Shown here: one piece after another, positions 37,033 through 45,220 of the stretch
How the letters are laid out: each line of letters opens with the position of its first letter
Numbering within the stretch: position 1 is the first letter of the stretch
DNA from: JAICXG01 sp963801255
Lineage (GTDB): Bacteria > Verrucomicrobiota > Verrucomicrobiia > Chthoniobacterales > UBA10450
Direction of reading: 5' to 3'
Length of the DNA stretch: 64,000 nucleotides
Assembly (NCBI GenBank): GCA_963801255.1
Contig: CAWDEC010000012.1
Coordinates: 124,001-188,000 of the forward strand
The notes under the pieces: generated by a model
Databases searched by the model: none
The model's input: only the letters and a program-made list of their open reading frames with translations
What the model was told of the DNA's origin: nothing
Made by a program: the position numbers and the translations under genes

Positions 37033-37401
37033 GTGCGACGGCAAGCAAAACTCCTCCTCCTCGCCACTTTTTGTGCGCTGCTTCCCGCGTTTGTCTTTGC
37101 CGAACAATCTCCGCCGCCACCGAACTCGGTCTACGGAGCTTATCCTTCGAATTATAAAGAGATTATTACCGCCTGGCTCAACGCCAACCTCACCGATCCG
37201 CGCAGCGCCCAGATCAATTGGTTAGGGGAACCCCACCCCGGCGAGCTAAATGTGAGCAAGAGCCAGGTCGTTTCGGGTTTCCTAGTCGACTTCACCGTCA
37301 ATGCCCGCAACATCTTTGGCGCCTACACCGGCGCACAGAAACACACCGCGCTCCTGCGCGACGGCCAGGTTGTGACCGCGACGGGATTTGTCTATCACTA
37401 G
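37033..37401 (+). CDS. Small secreted protein of unknown function
   Basis: 122 residues: MRRQAKLLLLATFCALLPAFVFA is a signal peptide. The mature part reads SVYGAYPSNYKEIITAWLNANLTDPRSAQINWLGEP and later VSGFLVDFTVNARNIFGAYTGAQKHTALLRDGQVVTATGFVYH. The pattern of a helical start followed by a strand-rich end with a NxF.GYTG-type stretch recurs in short bacterial exported proteins, but I cannot name a family. Start is 27 bp from the divergent M48 gene. Confidence 0.75.
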   Translation: MRRQAKLLLLATFCALLPAFVFAEQSPPPPNSVYGAYPSNYKEIITAWLNANLTDPRSAQINWLGEPHPGELNVSKSQVVSGFLVDFTVNARNIFGAYTGAQKHTALLRDGQVVTATGFVYH

Positions 37402-37432
37402 GTCGGGCCCGCAAAGGGCCTCACGCCGCTCG

Positions 37433-40276
37433 TCAGGGCCAAATGTCTTCCGTCCGCACGGCAGGTTGCCCGACACGCAAATCAAATCCTTCCGCTTTCT
37501 TTGGCAGAACGACTCGCAAAAGGAGCGGATCACTCCGCATGGTCTTTGGATCGAGGAAATAGGTTCGTTGACGCGGCAGGGAATTTTCCTCGCTCGAGAT
37601 CGTTAGGCCGAGCGTCGCTGGCCAGCCCGTCCCTTGCACCGACAGGTTCGTCAATCGTTCCCCTTCCGTTTCGTTCGTGCCGCCGAGGACGCGGATCGTG
37701 GAGAGATTACCGCCCTCCGTTGGCACATTCGCCAACTGCATCGTTTGCGCCTGCGGTACGAGGCTAAGATGAAACCTGCCCGGGCCGACACTGAACTGGC
37801 CGCGCAATTCCAGCGGAGTTGAACCAAGCGTGCAACGCAGCGGGTCGATGATCGCGGCGGTATTTCCAAATCGAATTTGCGCATTCACTTCCTCCACCTG
37901 GGGCCACGGTGGCGGCAGTTTCACCTGCGCATCGAGCAGTTGTGTTTCACCGGTGATTTCCGGTCTGCTGAGATTTTTCGAGAAATAAATCGCACCACTG
38001 AGCAGTCCGCGCTCCGCGCCATATCGCCAGTCGTTAGGCAATGTTTCCAGGAAAAGCGCGGGCCATTCGAGACTGAAGGAAAAGGGAACGTCGCGATCGA
38101 GAATTGTGCTGTTGCCCAGGCGAGCCTTTTCCAGCCGCAAAGGAAGCCAGGCGCGCATCGTGATTGGAGACGAGACGCCGAACGTCGCCGTGGCCTCAGC
38201 GTCCATTTTCCCCCCGGCATAATGGGCATAAAAGTCGATGGCGTGTGGCTGCGACGCCTTGCCGAAATTTTCCAGACGCCAGTTCGTCGTGACCTGTAGC
38301 GAACGCAGCGGACCAAATGCGGCCAGCTTTCCCGTCAGCACTCCGCCGGCAGCGGCTTTTTCCCCAAGGGCGGCGGCAAAAGCAGCGAGATCGAGATGAT
38401 CGATCGCAAGGTCAACGTCGAACTTCTGCGCCTCATCGAACGCCGATAACCAACTGCCGCTCGTGCGCCACTGATTCATCCCAAGCGGAAGAAAAACCGT
38501 TCCGCTCGCGCGCGGCATACCGTCGAGAGTGAGCCGGAGAGCCTGCAGTTCGGTGAAATTGCGGCCGAGCATGAGGAACCCGCCTAACGACAACCGCTCG
38601 CTCGCCAGCTGGAAGTTGCGAAAAAAAATGTCCTGCGGCGAGTAGCTGCCTTCGAGGGTGACGTCGAGCGGCATGCGCAGTGGCGCCACCGGCAACTGCA
38701 AACCATGAGCAAATAGTTGCACGGTTCCGGAATGCGCCGCGAGCGTTCCGTCGCCCTGCCAGTCGAACGTCGCGCCGCCCGCGATTTTCGCTCCGCGCAT
38801 CGCTCGCGGAAGAAGCGACGCATAAGTCTCAAGGTCGTTAATTGCGCCGGTGAGACGTCCCGCGAAATGATACGGCGCAGCGAGTTCGATGCTGCCACTC
38901 CCGCGCAAGAAATCTTCGACGTGGCGCGCGTCCAAATTCTCAAGCGTGATCTCGCGCCCCTTAAGTTGGAGCGAAGCGCCTAACGAACCCACTGTGACGC
39001 CGCGAAACTTCACATCCTTGCCTTCAATTTTCAGACGGCCGTGCGCTTGCGGCGCGCGCGAATCGAGATCGCCCTGCGCGATAAGCGCGCCGGTGAAGTC
39101 GCCAATCCTTGCTCCAAACAATTGTGAAAAGCTGTCCAGGTCGGGAATGGTCGCGTTCACCTGCCCGCGAAACGGCAGCTGCGTCCAATCACGCTGTTTT
39201 GGCCAGAGCAGCTCGCCATTAATTGTCAGCGCGTTCTCGCTTTGCCGCACGTAAAGCTGATCGACTTCCAGACGGCGATTGTAATAAGTCGCGCCCAGCA
39301 TCATGCTGTCGGCCCGCCGCGCGCGCCAGGCGAAGTCGCTCAACTCCATCCAGACAGATGCGGTCGCATCCAGAAATTCCCCGGGATTTCCACGAAAGGT
39401 AAATTTCGACGCGCGCACGGCGCCGGAAACCGGCTCCAGAAAGCCGATCGCCTTTGAGACTTGTGCGAGGGAAATGTTGGCTGCGGAGCCGGCAACATCG
39501 AATTCGAACTTCTCCCGCTCGCGCCCCTGGAAGCTGGCGCGCAGAGTTCCACCGTAGGCGTCGAGCTGCACGTCGAACGCGATCCGCCCTCGGCCCACTC
39601 GCGAGAGATCGAGAGTGAGCGCCTCCAGGTCGAGACCACGCACGAGCGGAATTGCGGCAATCGTCAGGCGTTCGCCTTCCCACGAAGTCGCGCCGCGCAA
39701 GTCGAGAAAAGTTTGTCGTAGAACAGGCGAGCTGACGGAGAGCCGTTGCGCAAAAAATTTACCAGACTCAATCGCGCTCGCTGACAAAGCGACGCCGCGA
39801 AAGCTAATTTCCGTTGCGCCGGTCGAGACATCGAAGTCGCCGTAACCGATGCGGAAATTGCCCGGAAGCACACGCGAAAACTGTCGCCAGTCGAGCTTCG
39901 ACTTCGGATTGGCGGGCGCGGCCGTATGTATCTTGCTGGTCAGACGATCGACTTCGATCGAGCGAAGGAAGGCGCTGCTGTGCGCGAAAAATTGACCGCG
40001 AAAGTTCAGATCTGCCCGAATGCTTTGCGCGTCGACGGAAATTTCCCGCGACGATCCCGGCGCGGACTTGAGGCGCAAGCTTGCAATCGTCACCTCATGC
40101 AGAAAAGGCGCCTCTACTTTTCCGATCTCCGCGCTCAAGCCTTCCTGCCGGGCTGCCCACTGCAGCCAGAGGCGAATCCCGACTGGCACCAATACCGGCG
40201 CGAGAAAAAAATCGAGCACGGCCAGCACTAGCAGGCCTGCGCTTAGGAGCAGGAAACGTTTGCGAAGCGACTTCAA
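37433..40276 (-). CDS. AsmA/YdbH-like intermembrane lipid-transport or envelope biogenesis protein
   Basis: 947 residues. One N-terminal membrane helix (KRFLLLSAGLLVLAVLDFFLAPVLVPVGI) anchors a very long beta-rich periplasmic part. Repeated phrases like RGVALSASAIESGKFFAQRLSVSSPVL, GRLTGAINDLETYASLLPRAM and ITGETQLLDAQVKLPPPWPQVEEVNAQIRFG resemble AsmA/TamB/YdbH bridge proteins thought to carry phospholipid across the periplasm. The DUF4230 gene lies 20 bp upstream on the same strand. Six word copies lie inside or at its edges. Family assignment rests on layout and local patterns. Confidence 0.7.
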   Translation of the reverse strand: MKSLRKRFLLLSAGLLVLAVLDFFLAPVLVPVGIRLWLQWAARQEGLSAEIGKVEAPFLHEVTIASLRLKSAPGSSREISVDAQSIRADLNFRGQFFAHSSAFLRSIEVDRLTSKIHTAAPANPKSKLDWRQFSRVLPGNFRIGYGDFDVSTGATEISFRGVALSASAIESGKFFAQRLSVSSPVLRQTFLDLRGATSWEGERLTIAAIPLVRGLDLEALTLDLSRVGRGRIAFDVQLDAYGGTLRASFQGREREKFEFDVAGSAANISLAQVSKAIGFLEPVSGAVRASKFTFRGNPGEFLDATASVWMELSDFAWRARRADSMMLGATYYNRRLEVDQLYVRQSENALTINGELLWPKQRDWTQLPFRGQVNATIPDLDSFSQLFGARIGDFTGALIAQGDLDSRAPQAHGRLKIEGKDVKFRGVTVGSLGASLQLKGREITLENLDARHVEDFLRGSGSIELAAPYHFAGRLTGAINDLETYASLLPRAMRGAKIAGGATFDWQGDGTLAAHSGTVQLFAHGLQLPVAPLRMPLDVTLEGSYSPQDIFFRNFQLASERLSLGGFLMLGRNFTELQALRLTLDGMPRASGTVFLPLGMNQWRTSGSWLSAFDEAQKFDVDLAIDHLDLAAFAAALGEKAAAGGVLTGKLAAFGPLRSLQVTTNWRLENFGKASQPHAIDFYAHYAGGKMDAEATATFGVSSPITMRAWLPLRLEKARLGNSTILDRDVPFSFSLEWPALFLETLPNDWRYGAERGLLSGAIYFSKNLSRPEITGETQLLDAQVKLPPPWPQVEEVNAQIRFGNTAAIIDPLRCTLGSTPLELRGQFSVGPGRFHLSLVPQAQTMQLANVPTEGGNLSTIRVLGGTNETEGERLTNLSVQGTGWPATLGLTISSEENSLPRQRTYFLDPKTMRSDPLLLRVVLPKKAEGFDLRVGQPAVRTEDIWP

Positions 40277-40301
40277 ATGAACGCGCCACGCCTAACGAGA
40301 C

Positions 40302-40997
40302 CTATCCGCTGGGCGAGGGCGCCGGAAAGATGGCACGAACCGGCTGCGGAGGGTGAAATTTTTCCAGGAGCTCGCGCTTGAATGAATCCTCTGCTGCCGC
40401 CGGCATTCCGAACGATTTTTCGCGAGCAAGCTGTGGTAAAACGCCAAGCTCACTCTCGATATCGGCCGGTGAAATGCGGTTCCAAAATCCGTTCTCCAGC
40501 GCCTTCACCTCGACGCTTTCCTCTTCAATGGAAAGAATCTGGGCGTGCGGAAGCTGGATGATGATTTCGTTAGGCTGAAGGTTCACTGCAAATTGTTTAC
40601 GCAGATCGAAGCCGGCCTTGACCAGGAAAGTGCCATGCAGCTTGATTCGTTTCGTGCTCCCGGCCCAGGTATGCATCATCTCGTGCTCGACCTCGACTTT
40701 GCGCGCCAGCACTGCCAGCTCCGTCACAGTGCTGGTTTGTTCAAGATAAACGCGGTTGTTCACCGTCACGCGCGGCTGAAGGTGCGCCAGCTTAACGAAG
40801 CTGTCGCGCGCCTCGCGTCCCAGCCTTTCCAGCTCCGCTACGCTTTGATTCGCCGTGCGCCGCGGCCAGGTCTCCAGCCGATAAAAAACGAAACCGGCAA
40901 GAAGAGCGAGAATGAGGACGACAAGCAAGAGGGCCAGGGGGCATCCAAGTCGCCGTGGCCTTCGATCTTCCGGTCTACTTTCTGGTTGCAACTCCAT
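40302..40997 (-). CDS. DUF4230 single-pass membrane protein
   Basis: 231 residues from ATG 40997 (MELQPESRPEDRRPRRL). One TM (CPLALLLVVLILALLAGFVFY), then PRVTVNNRVYLEQTSTVTELAVLARKVEVEHEMMHTWAGSTKRIKLHGTFLVKAGFDLRKQFAVNLQPNEIIIQLPHAQIL, which matches the DUF4230 layout (STVTELATL...G-DL...v.lP.a.il). Function unknown, envelope-facing. The frame can be read back to 41111 but that part covers the structured element copy B and is Pro/Gly-rich, so it is the 5' leader, not protein. Confidence 0.8.
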   Translation of the reverse strand: MELQPESRPEDRRPRRLGCPLALLLVVLILALLAGFVFYRLETWPRRTANQSVAELERLGREARDSFVKLAHLQPRVTVNNRVYLEQTSTVTELAVLARKVEVEHEMMHTWAGSTKRIKLHGTFLVKAGFDLRKQFAVNLQPNEIIIQLPHAQILSIEEESVEVKALENGFWNRISPADIESELGVLPQLAREKSFGMPAAAEDSFKRELLEKFHPPQPVRAIFPAPSPSG

Positions 40998-41004
40998 CAC
41001 CCCA

Positions 41005-41063
41005 AAAAGGTACCGCCCCCCATACCCGATGGGTATGAAGGGCGGCTGTTCCCCCCAGAACAA
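41005..41063 (-). repeat. Structured non-coding repeat, copy B, in the leader of the DUF4230 gene
   Basis: Minus-strand copy of the element at 26420-26478. It ends about 8 bp before the DUF4230 ATG, so it would be in the 5' UTR of that gene and could occlude or present the ribosome site (the GGGGTG before the ATG). Inner stem CATACCC/GGGTATG replaces CATGCCC/GGGCGTG of copy A. Outer stem and GTTC/GAAC hairpin are unchanged. Confidence 0.65.
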
Positions 41064-41167
41064 TCGTTCAAATTCGAGTGTCGCGATAAGCGGCCTAACC
41101 TCACGGCGCAAGAAATTTTCACAGGCGCGGTTGAAAAAAACTTCGCACCGGCTCTACCCTTTGCCTC

Positions 41168-42022
41168 GTGAAACTCGGCGTGCGTTACGAAACCACCTAT
41201 CGCTACTCGAAACCGGTCAACTTCTCGCGCCACGAGATTCGGCTCTTCCCGCGCGGAGATTTTTTCACCCGGATCCAGAGGATGAACTTCGAGACGAACA
41301 AAGATGCGAACATCCGTTTCGGCCGCGACGTCTTCGATAATTGCGTTGCCGCCTGCACCTACGAAAAACCTGCCTGTGAATTGTGCTTCGCGCTCGAGTT
41401 GGATTTGGAGCTGCAGGAAAAGAACCCCTTCGATTTCCTGCTCGCGAACGAGGCAGCGATGTTGCCCTTTACCTATCCGGCCGCGATGCATCGACTGCTC
41501 GCGCCGTTTCAAGCCTTGGAAACCGACGAGCCACTCGAGATCCCCTGCTGGAAATTCCCGACTACCGCTTCGCCACAACCGACCGTCGCCGCGCTTGCCG
41601 ACCTGAACCGCAGACTTCACGAGTGCATCGGTTATGAACGGCGCGAAGATGGGCCGGCCCGCCCTCCGGGCGAGACTCTGCGCGCCGGCTGCGGCGCTTG
41701 TCGCGATGTCGCCGTCCTGCTCGCGGCCGTGCTGCGGCAGCTCGGGCTGGCTGCTCGCCTAACGAGTGGCTACCTGCGCGAGGCGCAGGATGCAAAGGAG
41801 CGTCGGGCGGAAGGTTCGCTCCACGCCTGGACGGAAGTCTACCTTCCCGGCGCCGGCTGGGTCGGGATGGATGCGACCAATGGCATTTTCGCCAATCATA
41901 ATTTCATCCCCGCCGCAGTTGGAATTTCGCCGGGCGACGTCACACCAATCGCCGGGCACTTCTATCCCCCGCAAGCCGCCGATGCACAGATGGCGAGCCG
42001 CCTCGAACTGATCAACCTGTGA
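41168..42022 (+). CDS. Transglutaminase-like cysteine protease family protein
   Basis: 284 residues. N-terminal bacterial transglutaminase domain: MKLGVRYETTYRYSKPVNFSRHEIRLFPR. The catalytic triad is visible in GCGACRDVAVLLAAVLRQLGL (Cys), EGSLHAWTEVYLPGAGW (His) and VGMDATNG (Asp). The C-terminus MASRLELINL is also family-like (DVRVVTTR/…). Function may be peptide hydrolysis or amide transfer; unknown. The RecF gene follows 7 bp downstream, so they are co-transcribed. Confidence 0.9.
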   Translation: MKLGVRYETTYRYSKPVNFSRHEIRLFPRGDFFTRIQRMNFETNKDANIRFGRDVFDNCVAACTYEKPACELCFALELDLELQEKNPFDFLLANEAAMLPFTYPAAMHRLLAPFQALETDEPLEIPCWKFPTTASPQPTVAALADLNRRLHECIGYERREDGPARPPGETLRAGCGACRDVAVLLAAVLRQLGLAARLTSGYLREAQDAKERRAEGSLHAWTEVYLPGAGWVGMDATNGIFANHNFIPAAVGISPGDVTPIAGHFYPPQAADAQMASRLELINL

Positions 42023-42029
42023 AGGCGTG

Positions 42030-43055
42030 ATGCTGCGCACTCTGCAACTGCGCAACTTCCGCTGCTTCGAGTCTTTCGCGGTCGAATTTTCGCCCGGGTT
42101 TAACTTCATCGTCGGGCCAAACGGTCGTGGAAAAACGACGCTGCTCGAAGCCGCCTGCGTCCTCCTGCGTTTGCAATCACAGCGCTCGTCGACCCTGGCA
42201 CCCGCGATCCGGATCGGTCAGCGCTCGTTTGTTCTTTCGGGCGAGGTCGAAGGCCATCTGTTGCAATTCTTTTACAGCCAGCTCCGCCGCAAAGTTGCTT
42301 TCGATGGCGTCGAGCAGCGCGATCTCGCGGAATACCTGCGACTCGTCCCGGTCGTTTCCTTTGCCAATGCCGATCTCGATTTGGTCCGCGGACCCGGCGA
42401 ACTGCGACGGCGTTTTCTCGATTTCATTGGTGCTCAAATCGATGTGCGTTATCGACCTGCTTTGCGCGCGTATGAGCGAGCGCTGCGTTCGCGCAACGCA
42501 CTCCTCAAGTCAGCTCACCCGCGACCGCGCGAGCTGGTGGCTTACACGGAGCCGCTCGTGCGCGCGGGAACGTTGCTGCACGAAATGCGAGCGGAAATCG
42601 TGCAGAGACTTGCGCCCGGCGCGGAGGAAAGCCAGCGCGCGATTAGCGGAGAAAAGGAGACTCTCGGTCTCGAATACGCGCCCGGAAACGAAGAGAATTT
42701 CGCCGCCCACCTCGAGCGCTCACGGGTCGATGAAACACGCCTCCGCCTAACGACTGTAGGTCCGCACCGGGACGATCTCCAGCTTCTCGTTGAAGGACGA
42801 CCAGCGGCCCAGTTTGCCAGCGAAGGGCAACAGCGCACCGCGGCTTTGGCGCTCAAGCTGGCCCAGGCGAAAATCTTCGCCCAGGACAACACGATGCATC
42901 CGCCGTTGCTCCTCATCGATGACATCTTCGGAGAACTCGACGAGACACGGCGCAACGCACTCCTGGCGCATTTGCCTAACGACTCGCAGAAGCTCGTGAC
43001 CGCCACGTCGCTAAGCTGGCGCAAGGGCGATTGGGGTTCTCCACTGCACCTCTAG
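42030..43055 (+). CDS. recF: DNA replication/repair protein RecF
   Basis: 341 residues from ATG 42030 (a GTG precedes it at 42027; GAAGG lies just upstream). N-terminus MLRTLQLRNFRCFESFAVEFSPG, Walker A VGPNGRGKTTLLEA, family blocks RRRFLDFIGAQIDVRY and TTVGPHRDDLQLLVEGRPA, ABC signature ASEGQQRTAALALKLAQA and Walker B PPLLLIDDIFGELDETRRNALL. RecF loads RecA with RecO/RecR at single-strand gaps. It is not next to dnaN or gyrB here but to a transglutaminase gene. Word copies encode LTT (42745) and LPND (42974). Confidence 0.95.
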   Translation: MLRTLQLRNFRCFESFAVEFSPGFNFIVGPNGRGKTTLLEAACVLLRLQSQRSSTLAPAIRIGQRSFVLSGEVEGHLLQFFYSQLRRKVAFDGVEQRDLAEYLRLVPVVSFANADLDLVRGPGELRRRFLDFIGAQIDVRYRPALRAYERALRSRNALLKSAHPRPRELVAYTEPLVRAGTLLHEMRAEIVQRLAPGAEESQRAISGEKETLGLEYAPGNEENFAAHLERSRVDETRLRLTTVGPHRDDLQLLVEGRPAAQFASEGQQRTAALALKLAQAKIFAQDNTMHPPLLLIDDIFGELDETRRNALLAHLPNDSQKLVTATSLSWRKGDWGSPLHL

Positions 43056-43079
43056 CATCCCTCTCCTGCCTGCCCTCGC

Positions 43080-44195
43080 CTAACGACCTGCATTCGGCGC
43101 GGCCGCGATGCCACGCCGGGTCGTCAGGTAAACGGCAAAGCTACCCAGCCAGTGCCCGCCTTCGTAATGTTCTCCGGTCACGGCTGCCAGACCCGCGCGC
43201 CGATGCACCTCCGCCGTCGCCGTCAGGGCGGGTCGTCGCGGATCGTCCGCCGGCAATCCCGACAGGATGCCTTCCAGCATCCACGCTCGGCTCAGGTTCA
43301 AACCATCGAGATGCGCCAGCTTGGGATCGCTTGGATCAGGCGATATCGCCACCGGTAGCCAATCCGTCTTCGCTTCGTGCGGAATCTGCGGCAGAAAATC
43401 ACTCAACCATTTCGCGAACTCGTTAGGCGGAAGAATGCGCCGCATCACGTCCGCTTCGCCGAGAACCGGAGAGAGAAAATCTTCGCCGGACGGTTCATAA
43501 GCCAGCGGGGCATTCTTGTCGGCCAGGAAAAACCGTCGGGCCGCGTCCATGGCAAGTTTGCCGAACGCTTCGTTGCCGCTGCTCCGCGCATAATCGAGCA
43601 TCAAACCCAGACCGAAAGCCGTTTGGTCGTGCTCACCGATGCGCACCGGATGCGAGAGCTTTGGCAGCCAGCTGGAAAGCCGGCCAACCGCCGCCATTTC
43701 CAGCGGGCGCAGATTGGTCGCCAGCTTTTTCGCCAGCGGATCATCCCATTCCCGTAGCTCAACGGAAAGTTGTAGCAGCCAGGCGAGCCCATAAGGCCGT
43801 TCGAAACTGCTCCGGCCTTTGCCGTTCAGATAAGTGACCTCCTGCGCGATCTTTTCACTTGTTAGGCTCCGTTCCAAAGCTTCGCGCGCCGCAGGCGTAA
43901 AGGTGGCGTCGGGAAAAGTGCGAGCCAGCCGCGCGAGCAGCCAATGACCGTGCACCGACGAATGCCAGTCGTAGCAGCCGCAAAAAGCCGGCGTTAACTT
44001 GCACGGCGCAGCCACGTCGGCCTCGCTGTTCAGGACATGACTAATGTGATTGGGATATTCCTTGTTCACACAGGCAAGCGCGAGACGCGCGAAACGTTCC
44101 GCGGCATGCACATCAAAATCCGGCTCAGCCTTTTCCGCCGCCGTCGCCATGGCGAGAAAAGGGATCAACAGAAGCACGCTCATGACTTTCTTCAT
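43080..44195 (-). CDS. DUF2891 family secreted protein
   Basis: 371 residues from the internal ATG at 44195 (MKKVMSVLLLIPFLAMATAAE, a signal peptide). Family blocks: FARLALACVNKEYPNHISHVLNS, FCGCYDWHSSVHGHWLLARLARTFP, RPYGLAWLLQLSVELREW, VRIGEHDQTAFGLGLMLDYARSSG, EPSGEDFLSPVLGEADVMRRIL and GEHYEGGHWLGSFAVYLTT. Probably an alpha/alpha barrel; the His pattern suggests a carbohydrate-active or metal site but no activity is known to me. Last backbone gene before the cassette array; convergent with recF, and a word copy (43078-43086) lies in the 24-bp gap. Confidence 0.85.
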   Translation of the reverse strand: MKKVMSVLLLIPFLAMATAAEKAEPDFDVHAAERFARLALACVNKEYPNHISHVLNSEADVAAPCKLTPAFCGCYDWHSSVHGHWLLARLARTFPDATFTPAAREALERSLTSEKIAQEVTYLNGKGRSSFERPYGLAWLLQLSVELREWDDPLAKKLATNLRPLEMAAVGRLSSWLPKLSHPVRIGEHDQTAFGLGLMLDYARSSGNEAFGKLAMDAARRFFLADKNAPLAYEPSGEDFLSPVLGEADVMRRILPPNEFAKWLSDFLPQIPHEAKTDWLPVAISPDPSDPKLAHLDGLNLSRAWMLEGILSGLPADDPRRPALTATAEVHRRAGLAAVTGEHYEGGHWLGSFAVYLTTRRGIAAAPNAGR

Positions 44196-44387
44196 ACAGC
44201 GGGAGGCTAACATCATCCTTGCAGCGCCTCCATCGCGACGCCTTCCCAGCAGTCCAAAGACGCATGACGTCGCCCATCTGTGCAGCAGATTTTTGCTTGC
44301 CGACCCGGTGCCGTTGATTCTAAGAGTCGCTGAGGGATTCCGCTTTTGTCGTCCGTCAGAGGCAGCAAGCTCGAATTAGGGCGAAAC

Positions 44388-44409
44388 ATCCCGCAATAAA
44401 AGGCGGGAT
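44388..44409 (+). terminator. Terminator-like hairpin at the array entrance
   Basis: ATCCCGC (44388-44394) and GCGGGAT (44403-44409) flank an A-rich 8-nt loop and are followed by CTTT. It lies 16 bp before the first CTCGTTAGGC box of the cassette region (44424-44433). The 250-bp gap between DUF2891 and the first cassette gene shows no other gene. Confidence 0.5.
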
Positions 44410-44447
44410 CTTTCGGCCCAATTCTCGTTAGGCAAAAAAAGAGTACC

Positions 44448-44804
44448 ATGTCGATTCAAAGAGTTGTGCCAGACATAAGCTCCGATCAGATGGAGGAGAG
44501 CCGAAAGTTCTACACCGAGTTTCTTGGCTTCAATATCGGAATGGATATGGGCTGGATCATGACGTTTGTGTCCCCACAAAATCCGACAGCGCAGCTTACG
44601 GTCTTAAAAGCGCAGCCCTCCTCGCAGATGCCTGCGATCTCCATCGAGGTAGTCGACGTTGATTCGGTGCACGCCAAGGCTGCGGAGCAAGGCATCAAGA
44701 TCGTCTATCCGCTTACGTCTGAGCCGTGGGGTGTTCGTCGCTTCTTCGCCGTAGATCCAAATGGCGTCATCATCAATGTGCTCAGTTATGTCAAGAGGGC
44801 CTAA
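44448..44804 (+). CDS. VOC (glyoxalase/bleomycin-resistance) superfamily protein, cassette 1
   Basis: 118 residues. MSIQRVVPDISSDQMEESRKFYTEFLGFNIGMDMGWIMTF and the second half ISIEVVDVDSVHAKAAEQGIKIVYPLTSEPWGVRRFFAVDPNGVIINVLSY show the paired beta-alpha-beta-beta-beta units of the vicinal-oxygen-chelate fold. Members bind or modify small toxic molecules. The ATG follows the GTTAGGC box at 44426-44432 by 15 bp, and the GCCTAAC of the next attC (44799) overlaps the last codons, as in integron cassettes. Confidence 0.88.
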   Translation: MSIQRVVPDISSDQMEESRKFYTEFLGFNIGMDMGWIMTFVSPQNPTAQLTVLKAQPSSQMPAISIEVVDVDSVHAKAAEQGIKIVYPLTSEPWGVRRFFAVDPNGVIINVLSYVKRA

Positions 44805-44832
44805 CCAGTCGTCAGAGCCTTTAACGTTAGGC
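44799..44832 (+). repeat. attC-like site, short (34 bp)
   Basis: Begins GCCTAAC (44799-44805) and ends GTTAGGC (44826-44832), exact reverse complements. The interior is only 20 nt, below the usual minimum for an attC, so it may be a deleted site. Confidence 0.6.
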
Positions 44833-44842
44833 CGAACTTGAA

Positions 44843-45025
44843 GTGATTAGCGATCGATCTAACTCACGCGGTCCTCGCAGCGACCACTATGTAGCGCTCC
44901 GAACGTGTTCTTTCTCTGGTGTGTACCGTGGTGTGCCTTTTCACTTGGTTTTTGGCACCGCCTGTTATGAAAACGGTTTTGTCGAAACAGGCTGTGTGCT
45001 TGTCCTCGTTGATCGCCAACTATGA
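44843..45025 (+). CDS. Possible small cassette protein (uncertain)
   Basis: A 60-codon frame from a GTG, 10 bp after the attC box, is the only plus-strand candidate in the 254-bp cassette between attC sites at 44832 and 45087. It has no signal peptide, membrane span or recognisable motif. The cassette may instead be gene-less or hold a decayed gene. Weak call. Confidence 0.2.
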   Translation: MISDRSNSRGPRSDHYVALRTCSFSGVYRGVPFHLVFGTACYENGFVETGCVLVLVDRQL

Positions 45026-45086
45026 GCGCTGCTTTTTGATGCATGTAACCTTGTTGCCCCACCTTTTGCTTCCGTGCCGTGCCAAT

Positions 45087-45193
45087 ACCTAACCAAGCGA
45101 TGCAGCGAACCGCGAACCGTCCTTGTGCCTAATTTTGAGAGCATGCGAACATCGTTTCTCGCTCGCGCGGTCGCTCTCTTATTCTCGTTAGGT
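45087..45193 (+). repeat. attC site (107 bp)
   Basis: R'' ACCTAAC at 45087-45093 and R' GTTAGGT at 45187-45193 are exact reverse complements of each other. The inner arms GCAGCGAACCGCGAACC and GCTCGCGCGGTCGCTCT pair imperfectly when folded. The whole site is closely similar in sequence and equal in length to the site at 49801-49907. Confidence 0.8.
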
Positions 45194-45220
45194 CTATGCA
45201 ACGCATCGCCATTTTAATCT

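Larger units (their letters stand above)
827..43428. repeat. Dispersed 9-mer TCGTTAGGC / GCCTAACGA in the chromosomal backbone
   Basis: Exact plus-orientation copies start at 827, 1567, 3288, 4407, 5129, 9069, 9701, 10675, 11825, 13495, 18895, 18935, 27438, 29001, 30840, 31050, 33184, 33770, 35399, 35625, 36966, 37600, 38031, 40567 and 43420. Reverse copies start at 1519, 1841, 2229, 7104, 16028, 22362, 26264, 29905, 34616, 35516, 35663, 38582, 38978, 40290, 41757, 42745, 42974 and 43078. About a dozen one-mismatch copies (mostly TCGTTAGGG/CCCTAACGA) are additional. Chance predicts about 0.3 copies in 44 kb. They fall in coding and intergenic DNA of unrelated genes. Counts are by eye and may be off by a few. 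Confidence 0.85.

Noticed and set aside
41064..41111. N-terminal extension of the DUF4230 protein
   Set aside because: The extension would translate the structured element; the downstream ATG gives the expected short cytoplasmic head before the membrane helix.
827..43428. Interpreting every backbone GTTAGGC or GCCTAAC as an attC site
   Set aside because: Most backbone copies are single, lie inside conserved genes and have no partner box or palindromic arms at attC spacing. Only the 44.4-62 kb region shows the paired architecture.
827..43428. The dispersed word as an insertion-sequence remnant
   Set aside because: Similarity stops at 9 bp; flanks differ at every copy, and there are no target duplications or transposase fragments.
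44859..45062. Minus-strand frame in the second cassette
   Set aside because: No motif and no ribosome site, oriented against the array; kept only as a note.
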